Of a DNA stretch of 64,000 nt, positions 17,351-26,151 are shown piece after piece. The translations under genes and the position numbers were made by a program. Source of the stretch: Paenibacillus cellulosilyticus (GTDB lineage Bacteria > Bacillota > Bacilli > Paenibacillales > Paenibacillaceae); NCBI RefSeq assembly GCF_003182255.1, contig NZ_QGTQ01000030.1:16955-80954 (forward strand), written 5' to 3'. The first letter of the stretch is position 1. Every line of letters starts with the position of its first letter. The notes beneath the pieces were generated by a model. That model saw only the letters and a program-made list of their open reading frames with translations, was not told the DNA's origin and did no database searches.

Positions 17351-17778
17351 ATGAGTCATCCACAACATTACGTATCCGCAGCTGCCATCGTGCTTAATGA
17401 ATACAATGAGATTTTGCTCATTCGCGGACCTATGCGAGGCTGGGAGATGCCGGGTGGACTCGTAGAGGAAGGAGAGTCGCTCATCCAGGCGGCGATCCGA
17501 GAGACGAAGGAAGAATCGGCGTAGATATTGAGATCGTCAAGTATTGCGGTGTGTTCCAAAATGTCGGGCGATCGATCTGTAATATGCTATTTCTCGCCAA
17601 GCCGATTGGTGGTGAGCCGATGCCAACTTCGGAGAGCCTGGAATCGGGATATTTTCCAATTGAAGAAGCGCTGGAAATGGTAACATGGATGACCTTCCGG
17701 GAACGGATTGAATACTGCTTGAAGCCGGAGCTGCAGCCGTTTCTGGTGGAGTTCCATGAGGATAAACACTCGATCTGA
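17351..17778 (+). pseudogene. Nudix hydrolase gene frameshifted inside the Nudix box
   Basis: ATG 17351 (after AAAGGAG) opens a Nudix domain that reads through GGLVEEGESLIQAAIRETKEE and stops at 17523-17525. Adding one base near 17518 restores SGVDIEIVKYCGVFQNV and a frame open to 17778. The break falls at the end of the catalytic box, so neither half could work. It is a missing base, recent decay or a sequencing error. Confidence 0.8.
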
Positions 17779-17820
17779 TCGCCCAGGATCAACCATTGAA
17801 TTAATGCAATATGGCCACGG

Positions 17821-17857
17821 CCCAACTTAAGATACAGCAATCTAGGTTGGGTGTTTT
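17821..17857 (+). terminator. Probable terminator
   Basis: CCCAACTTA pairs with TAGGTTGGG (8 of 9) over a 13-base loop and is followed by TGTTTT. Moderate. Confidence 0.45.
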
Positions 17858-17902
17858 GGCATACCAATTTTAGGAATGTGAAGTGCAGGAGGAGATCGGC
17901 GG

Positions 17903-18370
17903 ATGCGTTACGAGGCTATAACGAGCGGATGCTCGGAGGAAATTGCAGCAATTAGAGGAGATACCATTGTTTCGAGGGGGCGGGTACATAAAGTACGGCA
18001 ATTGTCGGGGTATCTGGCTCGAAAGGATGAGCACGTGCAAGGCTTGATTCTGTATGACATCTGCAACAATGAGTGTGAGATCGTGGCATTGAACAGCTAC
18101 AGCGAGAATGTAGGTATCGGAACGGAATTAATAGAATTGGTGAAAAATAAAGCGATTACCGAGCACCTCAGCAGATTGTGGCTCATCACCACGAACGATA
18201 ATATCAAAGCCATCCGTTTTTATCAGAAGAGAGGCTTCGATATGAAGGCCATCCATTTGAATGCAGTGGATGAGGCTAGGCTGCATAAGCCCACGATTCC
18301 TTTGTACAATGCAGAAGGTATTCCGATTAAGCACGAGATCGAATTCGAAATCAAACTCGCAGTGGACTAG
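17903..18370 (+). CDS. GNAT N-acetyltransferase
   Basis: A 155-residue GNAT protein with a compact acetyl-CoA loop (SENVGIGTELIELVK), a strand EIVALNSYSE before it and the C-terminal NIKAIRFYQKRGF motif. The tail LHKPTIPLYNAEGIPIKHEIEFE is typical of a Firmicutes GNAT subfamily. It starts a run of three GNAT genes separated by 14-15 bases, probably one transcript. Confidence 0.88.
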   Translation: MRYEAITSGCSEEIAAIRGDTIVSRGRVHKVRQLSGYLARKDEHVQGLILYDICNNECEIVALNSYSENVGIGTELIELVKNKAITEHLSRLWLITTNDNIKAIRFYQKRGFDMKAIHLNAVDEARLHKPTIPLYNAEGIPIKHEIEFEIKLAVD

Positions 18371-18385
18371 GTAGGGGCAGCCAAT

Positions 18386-18979
18386 ATGTTCAAGTATCAA
18401 ATTGATGAATCACTACACCTTTCTCTATTGGAAACGAGAGATGCGGAAGCGTTGTACAGATTAATAGACCGTAACAGAGCGTACATCGGAGAGTGGTTGA
18501 AGTTTCCTAGCATGACACTCCATGCGGATGATTCAAGAGCTTTCATTGAGCGGACACGTCTACGTTTTGCGAAGGATGACGGCTATTGGCTTGGAATTTG
18601 GGATAACAATCAATTAGTAGGCTCTATTGGTTACTTATATATCAATCAAGATGATCGTAAGACGGAGATTGGCTATTGGTTGGGGCAGGAGTTTGAGGGA
18701 AGAGGCATCATTACAAGATCGATTCGAGCACTCATAAACTACGCTTTCAGTGAACTTCATCTGAACAAAATCGAAATCGGAGCAGCTTCGAGCAATACGA
18801 GAAGTCGTGCGATCGCTGAACGTCTTGGCTTCCAGTGTGAAGGTGAGTTAAGAGATTACGAGTTTATCAATGGACGTTATCTTAATCGTGTGATCTATGG
18901 ACTGAAGTCCAGCGAGTGGCGTTCGGAAAAATTAATCGCTGCTGGGCTCGATCAGCATGGCTATAAAGAAGAAACCTAG
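18386..18979 (+). CDS. GNAT acetyltransferase, RimJ/RimL type (ribosomal-protein-alanine-like)
   Basis: A 197-residue RimL-like GNAT. It shows the DESLHLSLLETRDAEALYRL entry, IGYWLGQEFEGRGIITRSIR as acetyl-CoA loop and SNTRSRAIAERLGFQCEGELRDYE. This YdaF-like branch acetylates protein N-termini or polyamines. Middle member of a three-GNAT run. Confidence 0.88.
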   Translation: MFKYQIDESLHLSLLETRDAEALYRLIDRNRAYIGEWLKFPSMTLHADDSRAFIERTRLRFAKDDGYWLGIWDNNQLVGSIGYLYINQDDRKTEIGYWLGQEFEGRGIITRSIRALINYAFSELHLNKIEIGAASSNTRSRAIAERLGFQCEGELRDYEFINGRYLNRVIYGLKSSEWRSEKLIAAGLDQHGYKEET

Positions 18980-18993
18980 GGGGAACTAACTCA

Positions 18994-19434
18994 TTGATTC
19001 GTATAAAAGATGTCGATAAGCATAACTGGGAAGCGTGTATCCAATTGAAAGTGTCGGATGAACAGCAGGGGAACATTGCCTCTAATCTTTACTCGATCGC
19101 AGAGGCACAGTTTATTCCTGGATTTGTAACGAAGGCTACCTATTCGGACGATATTATAGTTGGCTTCGCGATGTATGGGCTGGACAGCGATGATTCTAAT
19201 TATTGGATATATCGGTTTATGATCGACGAGCAGTATCAAGGTCAAGGATACGGTACGCAGGGCATGCAGCTCATTATAGATGACATTGCGGGAAAAGGAG
19301 ATCGGACAGATGTTATTCATGTTGGCTATAAGCCAAACAATGAGTCTGCTCAGAATCTGTATGCAAGGGTCGGGTTTATTGAGGCGGGAATCGCACCATG
19401 GGGCGAAATGATAGCAACCTACCGGTTTAAATAA
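18994..19434 (+). CDS. GNAT N-acetyltransferase, spermidine-acetyltransferase-like
   Basis: A 146-residue GNAT protein resembling diamine/spermidine acetyltransferases of Bacillales (BltD/PaiA-like layout). VDKHNWEACIQLKVSDEQ is at the N-terminus, MIDEQYQGQGYGTQGMQLI is the acetyl-CoA loop, and NNESAQNLYARVGF lies near the end. TTG 18994 follows AGGGGGAAC. The substrate is inferred only by resemblance. Confidence 0.85.
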   Translation: MIRIKDVDKHNWEACIQLKVSDEQQGNIASNLYSIAEAQFIPGFVTKATYSDDIIVGFAMYGLDSDDSNYWIYRFMIDEQYQGQGYGTQGMQLIIDDIAGKGDRTDVIHVGYKPNNESAQNLYARVGFIEAGIAPWGEMIATYRFK

Positions 19435-19488
19435 CAGTTAGCAGACACGACCACGATGGACTATAACGCTAGAAAGAGGGAGATATCT

Positions 19489-20136
19489 TTGCCTTGGCCG
19501 ATGGTGCATTTTGCAATATCCGATTGCATCTATAAGGGTTCACCAACCCGACAGCTTCTAATTGGCAGCATCGCTCCAGACTCCATCCATGCTAGAGGAA
19601 GCCATGTCACTCGCGAACAGAAAGGCTTCACGCACCTTGTTCATCAAGGAATCATGCCAACGAAGGAAATGATCTGGGACAAGTTCCTATCCTATTGGCC
19701 GCTATATGAAGAGCCGGAATGGAAAGATTTTGTTCTGGGTTATTTCTCACATATCTATACCGATCTCAGGTGGACCGAAACGTTATATACCGATTTCGAG
19801 CAGGCATATACAGGCGGACCAAGCGAGATGCGGGGGATCTATAATGAGGAAGTCAGTCAGGTGGAATTCGATCTCATTCGGTCGACGAGAGGTATGGAGT
19901 GTTGGACGGAGCTGCTGCGCCAGACAGATGGGTACACGATAGACCCGTTCGTGACCCAACAAGAAGTGAGTCAGTATCGGAATGAGAAGGTGGAATGGCT
20001 GCGGGATACGAGGAACGAGCCGCATATTACGCCGATTTATTTTACAACAGATCGGGTGGAGCGGTTTATCCAGCAGACGGCGCAGGAGATTCAAGAGCTG
20101 TTGAAGGAATGGTTACCCGTTAGTGATAAGAGGTAG
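19489..20136 (+). CDS. Zinc-dependent phospholipase C-like protein
   Basis: A 215-residue protein beginning PWPMVHFAISDCIYKG with IGSIAPDSIHARG and, later, VLGYFSHIYTDLRWTET. These His/Asp-rich helices match the zinc-dependent phospholipase C fold (PF00882 type) that is common in Firmicutes as small cytosolic members. There is no signal peptide, so extracellular lipase activity is unlikely. TTG 19489 sits six bases after AGAGGGAGA, and the family starts exactly here; an upstream ATG at 19456 adds non-conserved residues. Confidence 0.7.
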   Translation: MPWPMVHFAISDCIYKGSPTRQLLIGSIAPDSIHARGSHVTREQKGFTHLVHQGIMPTKEMIWDKFLSYWPLYEEPEWKDFVLGYFSHIYTDLRWTETLYTDFEQAYTGGPSEMRGIYNEEVSQVEFDLIRSTRGMECWTELLRQTDGYTIDPFVTQQEVSQYRNEKVEWLRDTRNEPHITPIYFTTDRVERFIQQTAQEIQELLKEWLPVSDKR

Positions 20137-20149
20137 AGGAGAGACGAAC

Positions 20150-20701
20150 GTGAACGATTTTCCCAAGCTAGCAACGAATCGATTAGTACTCCGCCAGCTG
20201 CGCAATGAGGACGCGGGGGATGTGTTTCACTATTTTGCCCAAGATGAAGTGACGCAATATTATGATCTGGCAAGCTTCACGGAGCAGAGGCAAGCGGAAG
20301 AGTTAATTGAACAGTGGAATGACCGATTCAGGCGCTCGGAAGGGATCAGATGGGGTATTACGCTCATGGGTGAGGATCGGATCATCGGGACTTGTGGCTT
20401 CCACAGCTGGTCGAAGGAGCATAATAAATCAGAGATTGGTTATGAACTAGCTCCTGAGTACTGGCGGCAAGGGCTGATGTCGGAGGCGCTCGCGGCGGTT
20501 ATTGCTTATGGGTTCGAGGAATTGAAGTTAAATCGGATTGAGGCACTCATTGATCCGGATAATATTAGCTCAAGAAAGCTGCTTGTGAAGTCTGGATTAC
20601 GAGAAGAGGGCCTATTACGGGACTATTACTTTGAGAAAGGTCAGTACGTAGACGCGGTCATGTTCTCTATTTTACATAAGGAGTATACAACAGGGGGCTA
20701 A
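20150..20701 (+). CDS. GNAT acetyltransferase, RimJ/RimL type
   Basis: A 183-residue RimL-like GNAT with LATNRLVLRQLRNEDAGDVF at the N-terminus, IGYELAPEYWRQGLMSEALA as acetyl-CoA loop and NISSRKLLVKSGLREEGLLR at the C-terminus. GTG 20150 follows AGAGGAGAG. An upstream ATG at 20123 overlaps the previous gene without a site. Confidence 0.88.
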   Translation: MNDFPKLATNRLVLRQLRNEDAGDVFHYFAQDEVTQYYDLASFTEQRQAEELIEQWNDRFRRSEGIRWGITLMGEDRIIGTCGFHSWSKEHNKSEIGYELAPEYWRQGLMSEALAAVIAYGFEELKLNRIEALIDPDNISSRKLLVKSGLREEGLLRDYYFEKGQYVDAVMFSILHKEYTTGG

Positions 20702-20708
20702 CGAAACG

Positions 20709-20756
20709 ATGGGTACAAAATTCGGCAACTTGCATGTGAAGACAGACAACGTTTGA
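20709..20756 (+). pseudogene. Short remnant of a lost gene start
   Basis: ATG 20709 opens MGTKFGNLHVKTDNV and stops at once. The peptide looks like the well-formed N-terminus of a conserved Firmicutes protein I half-recognise, but the rest is missing. The gap 20757-20933 is A+T-rich and otherwise empty. Confidence 0.35.
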
Positions 20757-20933
20757 GGGGAAATATATGAAAGTTGATTTGAATGAATGCAAAGGATTTA
20801 ATTGAAAAATATGAAATAAATTGTTAGAATTTTCCCTGAGTATCTCATTCATTGTCGCACACAGGTTTGACCTCAAGAAAGATCGATAGAGTAGGCATAA
20901 CAATTCTATGACTATGAGGCGGAGGCGTTAGGT

Positions 20934-21419
20934 GTGGAAAGTCGGATTGTTGAACGAAAGGGTATGCTGCTAGCAGGGCTTGCGGCCAATGTGACGCTGG
21001 GAGATGTGGAATCGGGTCTTACCATTCAACTGTCGGAACAGTTTAATACGAGACGATCCGAGATCAACAACGAGATCAATACGCGAGAAGTGTTCGGCCT
21101 GTCAACCGACCCTGAGAATTATAATCCTGAAACAGACAAGTTCGAGTTTTTCATTGGGGTTGAAGTAGCGGCAGCAGAAGAGCTGCCGGATGGCATGGTT
21201 TATCGGGAAGTACAACCAAGTGAATATGTTGTATTCTCGTTCGAAGGCGCAGCCGACAACGCTGGTCCTGTTCATCATTATTTGTACTCCACATGGCTCA
21301 ATAACAGCGACTACCAGCTGGCAAGTTCTTATAATATCGAGGTTTATGATGAACGGAATAAAGGCCCGCATGCGGCGGACTCGATAACGGATATTTATTT
21401 TCCAATCGTGAAGAAGTAA
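20934..21419 (+). CDS. GyrI-like / AraC effector-binding domain protein
   Basis: A 161-residue stand-alone effector-binding (GyrI-like, SOUL-related) domain. It opens ESRIVERKGMLLAGL and contains FEFFIGVEVAAAEELPDGM, VVFSFEGAA, HHYLYSTWLNNSDYQLA and a closing DIYFPI strand. Such domains bind small hydrophobic cations or inhibit gyrase. GTG 20934 follows GGCGGAGG. A related broken gene is the passenger of the IS element near 7.1 kb. Confidence 0.82.
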   Translation: MESRIVERKGMLLAGLAANVTLGDVESGLTIQLSEQFNTRRSEINNEINTREVFGLSTDPENYNPETDKFEFFIGVEVAAAEELPDGMVYREVQPSEYVVFSFEGAADNAGPVHHYLYSTWLNNSDYQLASSYNIEVYDERNKGPHAADSITDIYFPIVKK

Positions 21420-21449
21420 TGAAGTAACCCGAATAGAAGAATGTTCAAC

Positions 21450-21491
21450 GCACCGCCTCGGACCGTGAAAGGTCTCAGGTGGTGCTTTTTT
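21450..21491 (+). terminator. Rho-independent terminator
   Basis: A long stem, GCACCGCCTCGGACC against GGTCTCAGGTGGTGC, with three imperfect pairs and a 6-base loop, followed by six T's. Confidence 0.8.
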
Positions 21492-21586
21492 GCGCTGCAA
21501 GAAAATAGTGCCAACCATAATTAGATGGGATACAATACCAATAACGAAGTTTGATTGATTCTGTTGGTGCCGAAAGGATCATTGAC

Positions 21587-22048
21587 ATGAGAGATAAAAT
21601 CTTATTCATCATGACACATATCGTCGGTTCAACCATATACAAGATTGGTAGAGCAGGAGACATGGTGTGGCTCTCCATTGGTGAGCCAACGACAACAAAA
21701 GGAATACTCGGTAGGAAAACCGTGTACAAATATGCGATCCATCTACAATGCCCATGGGTACTAACCTATGAGGGCAATGTTTGGATGGAAGAGGCTGATA
21801 GGCTGGATATGAATGGACAGTCCAGATTTGATTATTTAGTTGATGGTGTGCCGCTGCCGCTGCGCATCGTTGCAGTGGATGCCGATGAATACGGTGGATT
21901 TTATATGAAGCTAGACAACAAATGGATGCTGCAAGCGTACATACCGCAGGATAACCCGGAGAAAGAGCTGTGGAGATTCATTGAATTCATGGGCAGCGAA
22001 GAAGAAAGCAAACACTTCGTCATATCCGGTTCTAGAATTGAAGAGTAG
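21587..22048 (+). CDS. Hypothetical protein
   Basis: A 153-residue soluble protein that I do not recognise. It has a beta-rich, Trp-containing middle (YAIHLQCPWVLTYEGNVWMEE) and an acidic C-terminus. The HLQCPWR-like stretch recalls a small uncharacterised Bacillales family. ATG 21587 follows AAAGGA, better than the upstream 21551 start. Confidence 0.65.
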   Translation: MRDKILFIMTHIVGSTIYKIGRAGDMVWLSIGEPTTTKGILGRKTVYKYAIHLQCPWVLTYEGNVWMEEADRLDMNGQSRFDYLVDGVPLPLRIVAVDADEYGGFYMKLDNKWMLQAYIPQDNPEKELWRFIEFMGSEEESKHFVISGSRIEE

Positions 22049-22063
22049 ATAGGGGGGCGGGTA

Positions 22064-22486
22064 ATGACGATCATACTTCGAACGGCGTCAACGGGTGATT
22101 GCAATGAACTCTTCAAATTGGCTTCTCAGTTAGCGACAAGCTACGTGTTGGAGCGGGACGCTTTTGCGAAAGCTTATTCCTCTCTTGTGACAGCTCCCCA
22201 TGTTGATCTTGTTATTGCCGAGTCCGACTCTACAGTTGTTGGCTATGTGCTCGCTTTCCATCACCAGACCTTCTACGCGAATGGCATGGTGAGTTGGGTT
22301 GAGGAGATCTTCGTACAAGAAGAATTTCGGCGCCAAAATATCGGTAATCAACTCATGAACGAAGTTGAAGCGAGAGCGCACAAGCGAGGATCGAAGCTGG
22401 TTGCGTTGGCGACTCGCAGAGCTGCGCATTTCTATGAGTCAATTGGATATAAGGAGTCTGCGACTTATTATAAGAAATCATTGTGA
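22064..22486 (+). CDS. GNAT N-acetyltransferase
   Basis: A 140-residue GNAT protein. VEEIFVQEEFRRQNIGNQLM is the beta-4 strand and acetyl-CoA loop, LVALATRRAAHFYESIGY the C-terminal motif. GGGGGG lies before ATG 22064. The following kinase gene begins within a few bases of its stop, so the two are probably coupled. Confidence 0.87.
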   Translation: MTIILRTASTGDCNELFKLASQLATSYVLERDAFAKAYSSLVTAPHVDLVIAESDSTVVGYVLAFHHQTFYANGMVSWVEEIFVQEEFRRQNIGNQLMNEVEARAHKRGSKLVALATRRAAHFYESIGYKESATYYKKSL

Positions 22487-22507
22487 TTGAGAAGGAGGCT
22501 GAATACA

Positions 22508-23053
22508 ATCGACATTCGGACACCTATGACAATTGCTATCGCCGCTGTCTCTGGCGGAGGGAAAACGACGGTGACCTCGCGTTTGGGTGAAAGACTGCCG
22601 AATGCGATAGCACTGTATTTTGATGAGTATGATCTTGCAGGGCCTGATGATATCCTCGACTGGGTAGAACGAGGAGCGAACCATAACGAATGGAACATTG
22701 ATCCCATTCTAGCTGATATTACGAAGCTCATACATTCCGGTGAAGTCGAGTATGTCCTGTTGGATTATCCATTTGCCAATTTACATAATAATCTGAAGAC
22801 GATCGATCTAACGATTTTTATCGATACCCCATTGGACATTGCCATGGCGCGCCGGATATTACGAGATTTCGGAAACATGAATACGGAAGAGATCATGAAT
22901 GAAATGCAGTTCTATCTGACAAGAGGAAGACTTGGTTATGAGAGTATGCTGACTACGATCAAGCCTCATTCAGATGTCGTTATTAACGGGACCTTGCCTG
23001 TTGATGAGATCGTTCGGATAATCGAGCAGGAGATAGCAGGGCTGGAACAATAA
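22508..23053 (+). CDS. P-loop kinase, uridine-kinase-like, apparent ATC start
   Basis: About 181 residues with Walker A AAVSGGGKTT near residues 12-21, a Walker B-like VLLDYPFAN and an Arg-containing lid (MARRILRDFG). Probably a small-molecule or nucleoside kinase; substrate unknown. The strong site GAAGGAGG (22491-22498) is followed by no canonical start at normal distance. ATC 22508 lies nine bases on, CTG 22499 touches the site, ATG 22526 is 27 bases away and would trim the first strand. I take ATC as the apparent start but regard it as open. Confidence 0.72.
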   Translation: MDIRTPMTIAIAAVSGGGKTTVTSRLGERLPNAIALYFDEYDLAGPDDILDWVERGANHNEWNIDPILADITKLIHSGEVEYVLLDYPFANLHNNLKTIDLTIFIDTPLDIAMARRILRDFGNMNTEEIMNEMQFYLTRGRLGYESMLTTIKPHSDVVINGTLPVDEIVRIIEQEIAGLEQ

Positions 23054-23081
23054 TAACAACGATGCATCTAAAGGAGAACCT

Positions 23082-23513
23082 ATGAACCAACCACAATATA
23101 CGACCTCGCTGAGATTACCGACCTTCGCAGAATATAAGAGCATATTTGAAGCGGTTGGCTGGGCCGATTATTTGAACCTTGACGTAGTTGAACAGTCGTT
23201 GAAGCAGTCCTTATTCGGCGTTGTTATTCAACATGGTGACGAGACTATTGGGATGGGCCGCGTGGTAGGGGACGGAATGATCTATTTCTATATCCAGGAC
23301 ATTGCTGTTGTGCCAGCGCATCAGAATCAAGGGATTGGAAGACAGATCATGGATGTCATTACCGATTATCTGAAGCACCATGCGCCAGAGAAAGCTTTTA
23401 TCGGCTTGTTTGCCTCGCAAGGCAAAGAGCCATTTTATAATCGATACGGCTTTAATCGCCATGATGGAATGACGGGAATGTTCGGCGTTATTCATGAGGG
23501 GGAGATCAAATAG
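23082..23513 (+). CDS. GNAT N-acetyltransferase
   Basis: A 143-residue GNAT protein with FYIQDIAVVPAHQNQGIGRQIM (beta-4 plus acetyl-CoA loop) and a FYNRYGFNRHDGMTGMF tail, a widespread Firmicutes type of unknown substrate. AAGGAG precedes ATG 23082. Its end overlaps the apparent start of the following lipoprotein gene. Confidence 0.88.
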   Translation: MNQPQYTTSLRLPTFAEYKSIFEAVGWADYLNLDVVEQSLKQSLFGVVIQHGDETIGMGRVVGDGMIYFYIQDIAVVPAHQNQGIGRQIMDVITDYLKHHAPEKAFIGLFASQGKEPFYNRYGFNRHDGMTGMFGVIHEGEIK

Positions 23514-24154
23514 CAAGTGTTAGGAGATACGTTATCCTGCTAAGTTGTTTGCTGCTGCTCGCTGGATGTGATTCTAGATCAACGGAAACTGCTAAAGTTG
23601 TTAATGAGCAATCGGTTAAGGAACAAAATAAGAATGATGCTGTTGCGATGACGTTTATCGTTTTTGAAGACAACGAGTATGCGACGATGAAGGCGGCTGG
23701 AGCAGTTAATGCAATTATATATGACCTATCCAATATGCAAGAGCAGACACAAATAGAATTTTGGATCGAGCATTACGTCAACGGAAAGATGCAAGAGAAG
23801 CTAATGAGCTTCGAATCTGAAGTTGGTGATCCGAGTGCAGGGCATAAGCTGTATTTCTCCACGATGGATGAGTCTAATGATGAGCAGCTATGGACGGTGG
23901 CGTTCCGAGAAGGGAACAGCGTTGCTTCTGCGAAAGGGAGAGTTAAATCGGATGCGGCACAATCGCGCATGATGCATCCTGTGAATGAGATCTTACTCTC
24001 AACTGAACAAGAAACAATAGCATCTATCATGATTGGTGCAGGTTATGATAATCAGGTCATTCCAGAGGGAGAACAGCAGGAGGAAGAATCGAGTGTTATC
24101 ACTTCCTTCCCTGAGGTATTTATACTTATGTGTAAAATATCATATCTGAGCTGA
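23510..24154 (+). CDS. Lipoprotein of unknown function, apparent ATA start
   Basis: A protein of about 214 residues. The first 20 form a classical lipoprotein signal: basic VRRY, hydrophobic VILLSCLLLL, lipobox LAGC at about 17-20. The rest is acidic and lacks a recognised domain. The only good ribosome binding site (GAGGGGGGAG, 23496-23505) points to ATA at 23510, whose last two bases and the next form the TAG... overlap with the GNAT stop. The first canonical in-frame start, TTG 23549, would remove most of the signal peptide. The hydrophobic ending suggests the C-terminus may be altered. Confidence 0.6.
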   Translation: MASVRRYVILLSCLLLLAGCDSRSTETAKVVNEQSVKEQNKNDAVAMTFIVFEDNEYATMKAAGAVNAIIYDLSNMQEQTQIEFWIEHYVNGKMQEKLMSFESEVGDPSAGHKLYFSTMDESNDEQLWTVAFREGNSVASAKGRVKSDAAQSRMMHPVNEILLSTEQETIASIMIGAGYDNQVIPEGEQQEEESSVITSFPEVFILMCKISYLS

Positions 24155-24176
24155 ACGCTCTTGATGGAGGCTTCAA

Positions 24177-24335
24177 ATGCAGAAAGCAATCGTCGTCTAT
24201 TTTCTAACGGAGAAGAAAAATAACGTGAGTGAGCTTAATCAGCTTCTAGCTGATGGCTGGAAGGTCGTAAGTCAGAATCCGATGAGTGGCAGTCAATCGA
24301 ATGCATCCTTGTCGCTCGTGATTGTTGAGAAATAG
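24177..24335 (+). CDS. Small conserved-looking 52-residue protein
   Basis: GGAGG stands well placed before ATG 24177. The product (MQKAIVVYFLTEKKNNVSEL, then NQLLADGWKVVSQNPMSG) has the look of the DUF4177-like small proteins in which a strand is followed by an LLxxGWKVVS motif. It is too short to say more. Confidence 0.6.
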   Translation: MQKAIVVYFLTEKKNNVSELNQLLADGWKVVSQNPMSGSQSNASLSLVIVEK

Positions 24336-24382
24336 GGCAAACAACCCTGAATGTATGCCTTACAGATGAAGGAGGCTAACCT

Positions 24383-24820
24383 ATGATTCCACAACGAGTA
24401 AGTCTCGTAACGATTGGTGCTTGGAACTTGCCTGAACTGCGTTCATTTTATCTGAGATTAGGATGGACAGAAACCGAGTGGAGCAATGATGAATATTGCG
24501 TCTTCTTAACAGCTGGCGGCATGCTGTCGATCTGGCCGATCGAGGAGATGATGAAAGGTATCGATCTGCCGAAGCCAGCGGGGCCGCAGTATTTCAGAGG
24601 TGTAACCTTAAGCATAAACACTGATTACGCCGAACAAGTGGACAAGGTGATTGAGTTGGCTCGCCAAGCAGGCGCAGTCATCGTTCACGAACCAAATAAC
24701 GCATTCTGGGGCGGCAGGACAGGCGGTTTCCTAGACCCAGAGAACAACTACTGGGAGGTTGCCTTTAACCCGAAGTCTGAATTTGATGAGCGCGGCGCAA
24801 TGATCGCAATGAATGGCTAA
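24383..24820 (+). CDS. VOC superfamily (glyoxalase/bleomycin-resistance fold) protein
   Basis: A 145-residue single VOC module pair. VSLVTIGAWNLPELRSFYLRL is the first beta-alpha unit, GGRTGGFLDPENNYWEVAFNP the closing strand with the conserved acidic metal residue in WEV. It may be a ligand-binding or metal enzyme; substrate unknown. AAGGAGG precedes ATG 24383. Confidence 0.85.
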   Translation: MIPQRVSLVTIGAWNLPELRSFYLRLGWTETEWSNDEYCVFLTAGGMLSIWPIEEMMKGIDLPKPAGPQYFRGVTLSINTDYAEQVDKVIELARQAGAVIVHEPNNAFWGGRTGGFLDPENNYWEVAFNPKSEFDERGAMIAMNG

Positions 24821-24834
24821 CGAGGTGGACAGTT

Positions 24835-25302
24835 TTGATTAAAGTGACGACACAGATTGAGATCGACGCTCCGATACAGCTATGTTTTGACCTGGCGCGG
24901 GATATCGAGATTCATACGAGAACGGTGTGGAAGCATACAAGAGAGCGAGCGATTCACGGCGTCACGTCTGGACCGATTGGAGAGGGCGAGACGGTTACGT
25001 TTGAAGCAACACATCTGGGGGTTAGGCAGCGATTAACTTCCAAAATTACAGCGTATGAGGAGCCAACTTTATTCGTTGATGAAATGCAGAAAGGCGCATT
25101 CAAACGACTGCGGCATACGCATGATTTTCAAGAGCGGGACGGCAAGACGGTAATGACCGATGTACTGGAATTCGAAGCGCCGCTCGGCCCGCTTGGATTC
25201 CTTGCAGAACGGCTGGTGCTGAAGTGGTACATGAGACGATTTCTTGAGCATCGCAATCTCGAGCTGAAGAAGCTCGCGGAAGAGATGGTTCAACGACAAT
25301 AG
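24835..25302 (+). CDS. SRPBCC family protein (cell-division-inhibitor SulA-like annotation group)
   Basis: A 155-residue START-like protein with ITTQIEIDAPIQLCFDLARD, RTVWKHTRERAI, VTFEATHLGVRQRLTSKIT and the pocket-closing C-terminal helix FLEHRNLELKKLAEEM. The family binds hydrophobic ligands; the exact role is unknown. TTG 24835 follows GAGGTGG. Confidence 0.8.
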   Translation: MIKVTTQIEIDAPIQLCFDLARDIEIHTRTVWKHTRERAIHGVTSGPIGEGETVTFEATHLGVRQRLTSKITAYEEPTLFVDEMQKGAFKRLRHTHDFQERDGKTVMTDVLEFEAPLGPLGFLAERLVLKWYMRRFLEHRNLELKKLAEEMVQRQ

Positions 25303-25325
25303 TTACTCGAAAAGGGGAGAATGGC

Positions 25326-25442
25326 ATGCATTTTGTATGGTCAACGGCGGTTATACAAGTGATTTCAACGGTAATTCTAGTGTTGTTGGGGTATGTGATT
25401 TACCGGATCGGTAAGCCTCGTAAGAAAAAAGCTTCCCGATAG
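25326..25442 (+). CDS. 38-residue single-pass membrane peptide
   Basis: A good ribosome binding site (AAAGGGGAG) precedes ATG 25326. The product has one membrane helix (about residues 5-25) and a highly basic tail (RIGKPRKKKASR). Small bacterial membrane peptides of this shape often attach to larger membrane proteins; function unknown. Confidence 0.6.
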   Translation: MHFVWSTAVIQVISTVILVLLGYVIYRIGKPRKKKASR

Positions 25443-25499
25443 AGAGGATACTTCGTGGCAGAGGCTGGTTATCAAAGCGCTAATGAAGAGGGGGGTCCT

Positions 25500-26012
25500 A
25501 TGCGAAGTTTAATCCTCTATAACTGGGAAGTTCGAGATGCGTATTTTCAAGCTTTTGAGGCATTACCCGTGGAGGAGCTCACCAAAGATCGACAAGCAGG
25601 CTTAGGCTCCATAGTGAAAACGTTGTTCCATATCATCGATGTGGAGTACAGCTGGGTCTGTGTTATAGCAGGTAAGCCGGATATGGAGTTTGATTCAGCA
25701 GCATACGGAGACATACAGTCACTTGCTGCATTATCCAATCAGCTGAGAGCTGAAATTCGCAATGACCTACTTGCATTGCAGATGGAGAACCTCGAGTATG
25801 AATACATAACAGCACCATGGATGACGCAAACGTTCAGCAAAGCGGAGATATTGAAGCATCTGATCGTCCATGAGGTGCATCACGTAGGTCAGCTATCCAT
25901 ATGGGCAAGAGAATTAGGAATCGAACCTGTCAGTGCTAATTTTATCGGCAAAGATTTGTTCAATAAAACAAAAGCTGCGTTCTCCACGGAGGATGAACCT
26001 ACAAACATGTAG
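25500..26012 (+). CDS. DinB family protein
   Basis: A 170-residue four-helix DinB protein. The metal-binding histidines are in TLFHIIDVEYSWV (first) and HLIVHEVHHVGQLSIW (second pair). DinB-type proteins include thiol transferases that use bacillithiol or mycothiol. ATG 25500 after GAGGGGGG is preferred over an upstream GTG/ATG at 25455. Confidence 0.85.
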   Translation: MRSLILYNWEVRDAYFQAFEALPVEELTKDRQAGLGSIVKTLFHIIDVEYSWVCVIAGKPDMEFDSAAYGDIQSLAALSNQLRAEIRNDLLALQMENLEYEYITAPWMTQTFSKAEILKHLIVHEVHHVGQLSIWARELGIEPVSANFIGKDLFNKTKAAFSTEDEPTNM

Positions 26013-26151
26013 AATAGGTATCCAGAACATTGGGATTCACCTTCGAGCTTTCAAAGTCATAGTCGCCTTTGGGCCAGCCTCGCATCCCTGTGAGGGTGGC
26101 TTTGTCATCTCAATAAGGGATAACATACTTCAAGGAGGGACAAGTACAATC

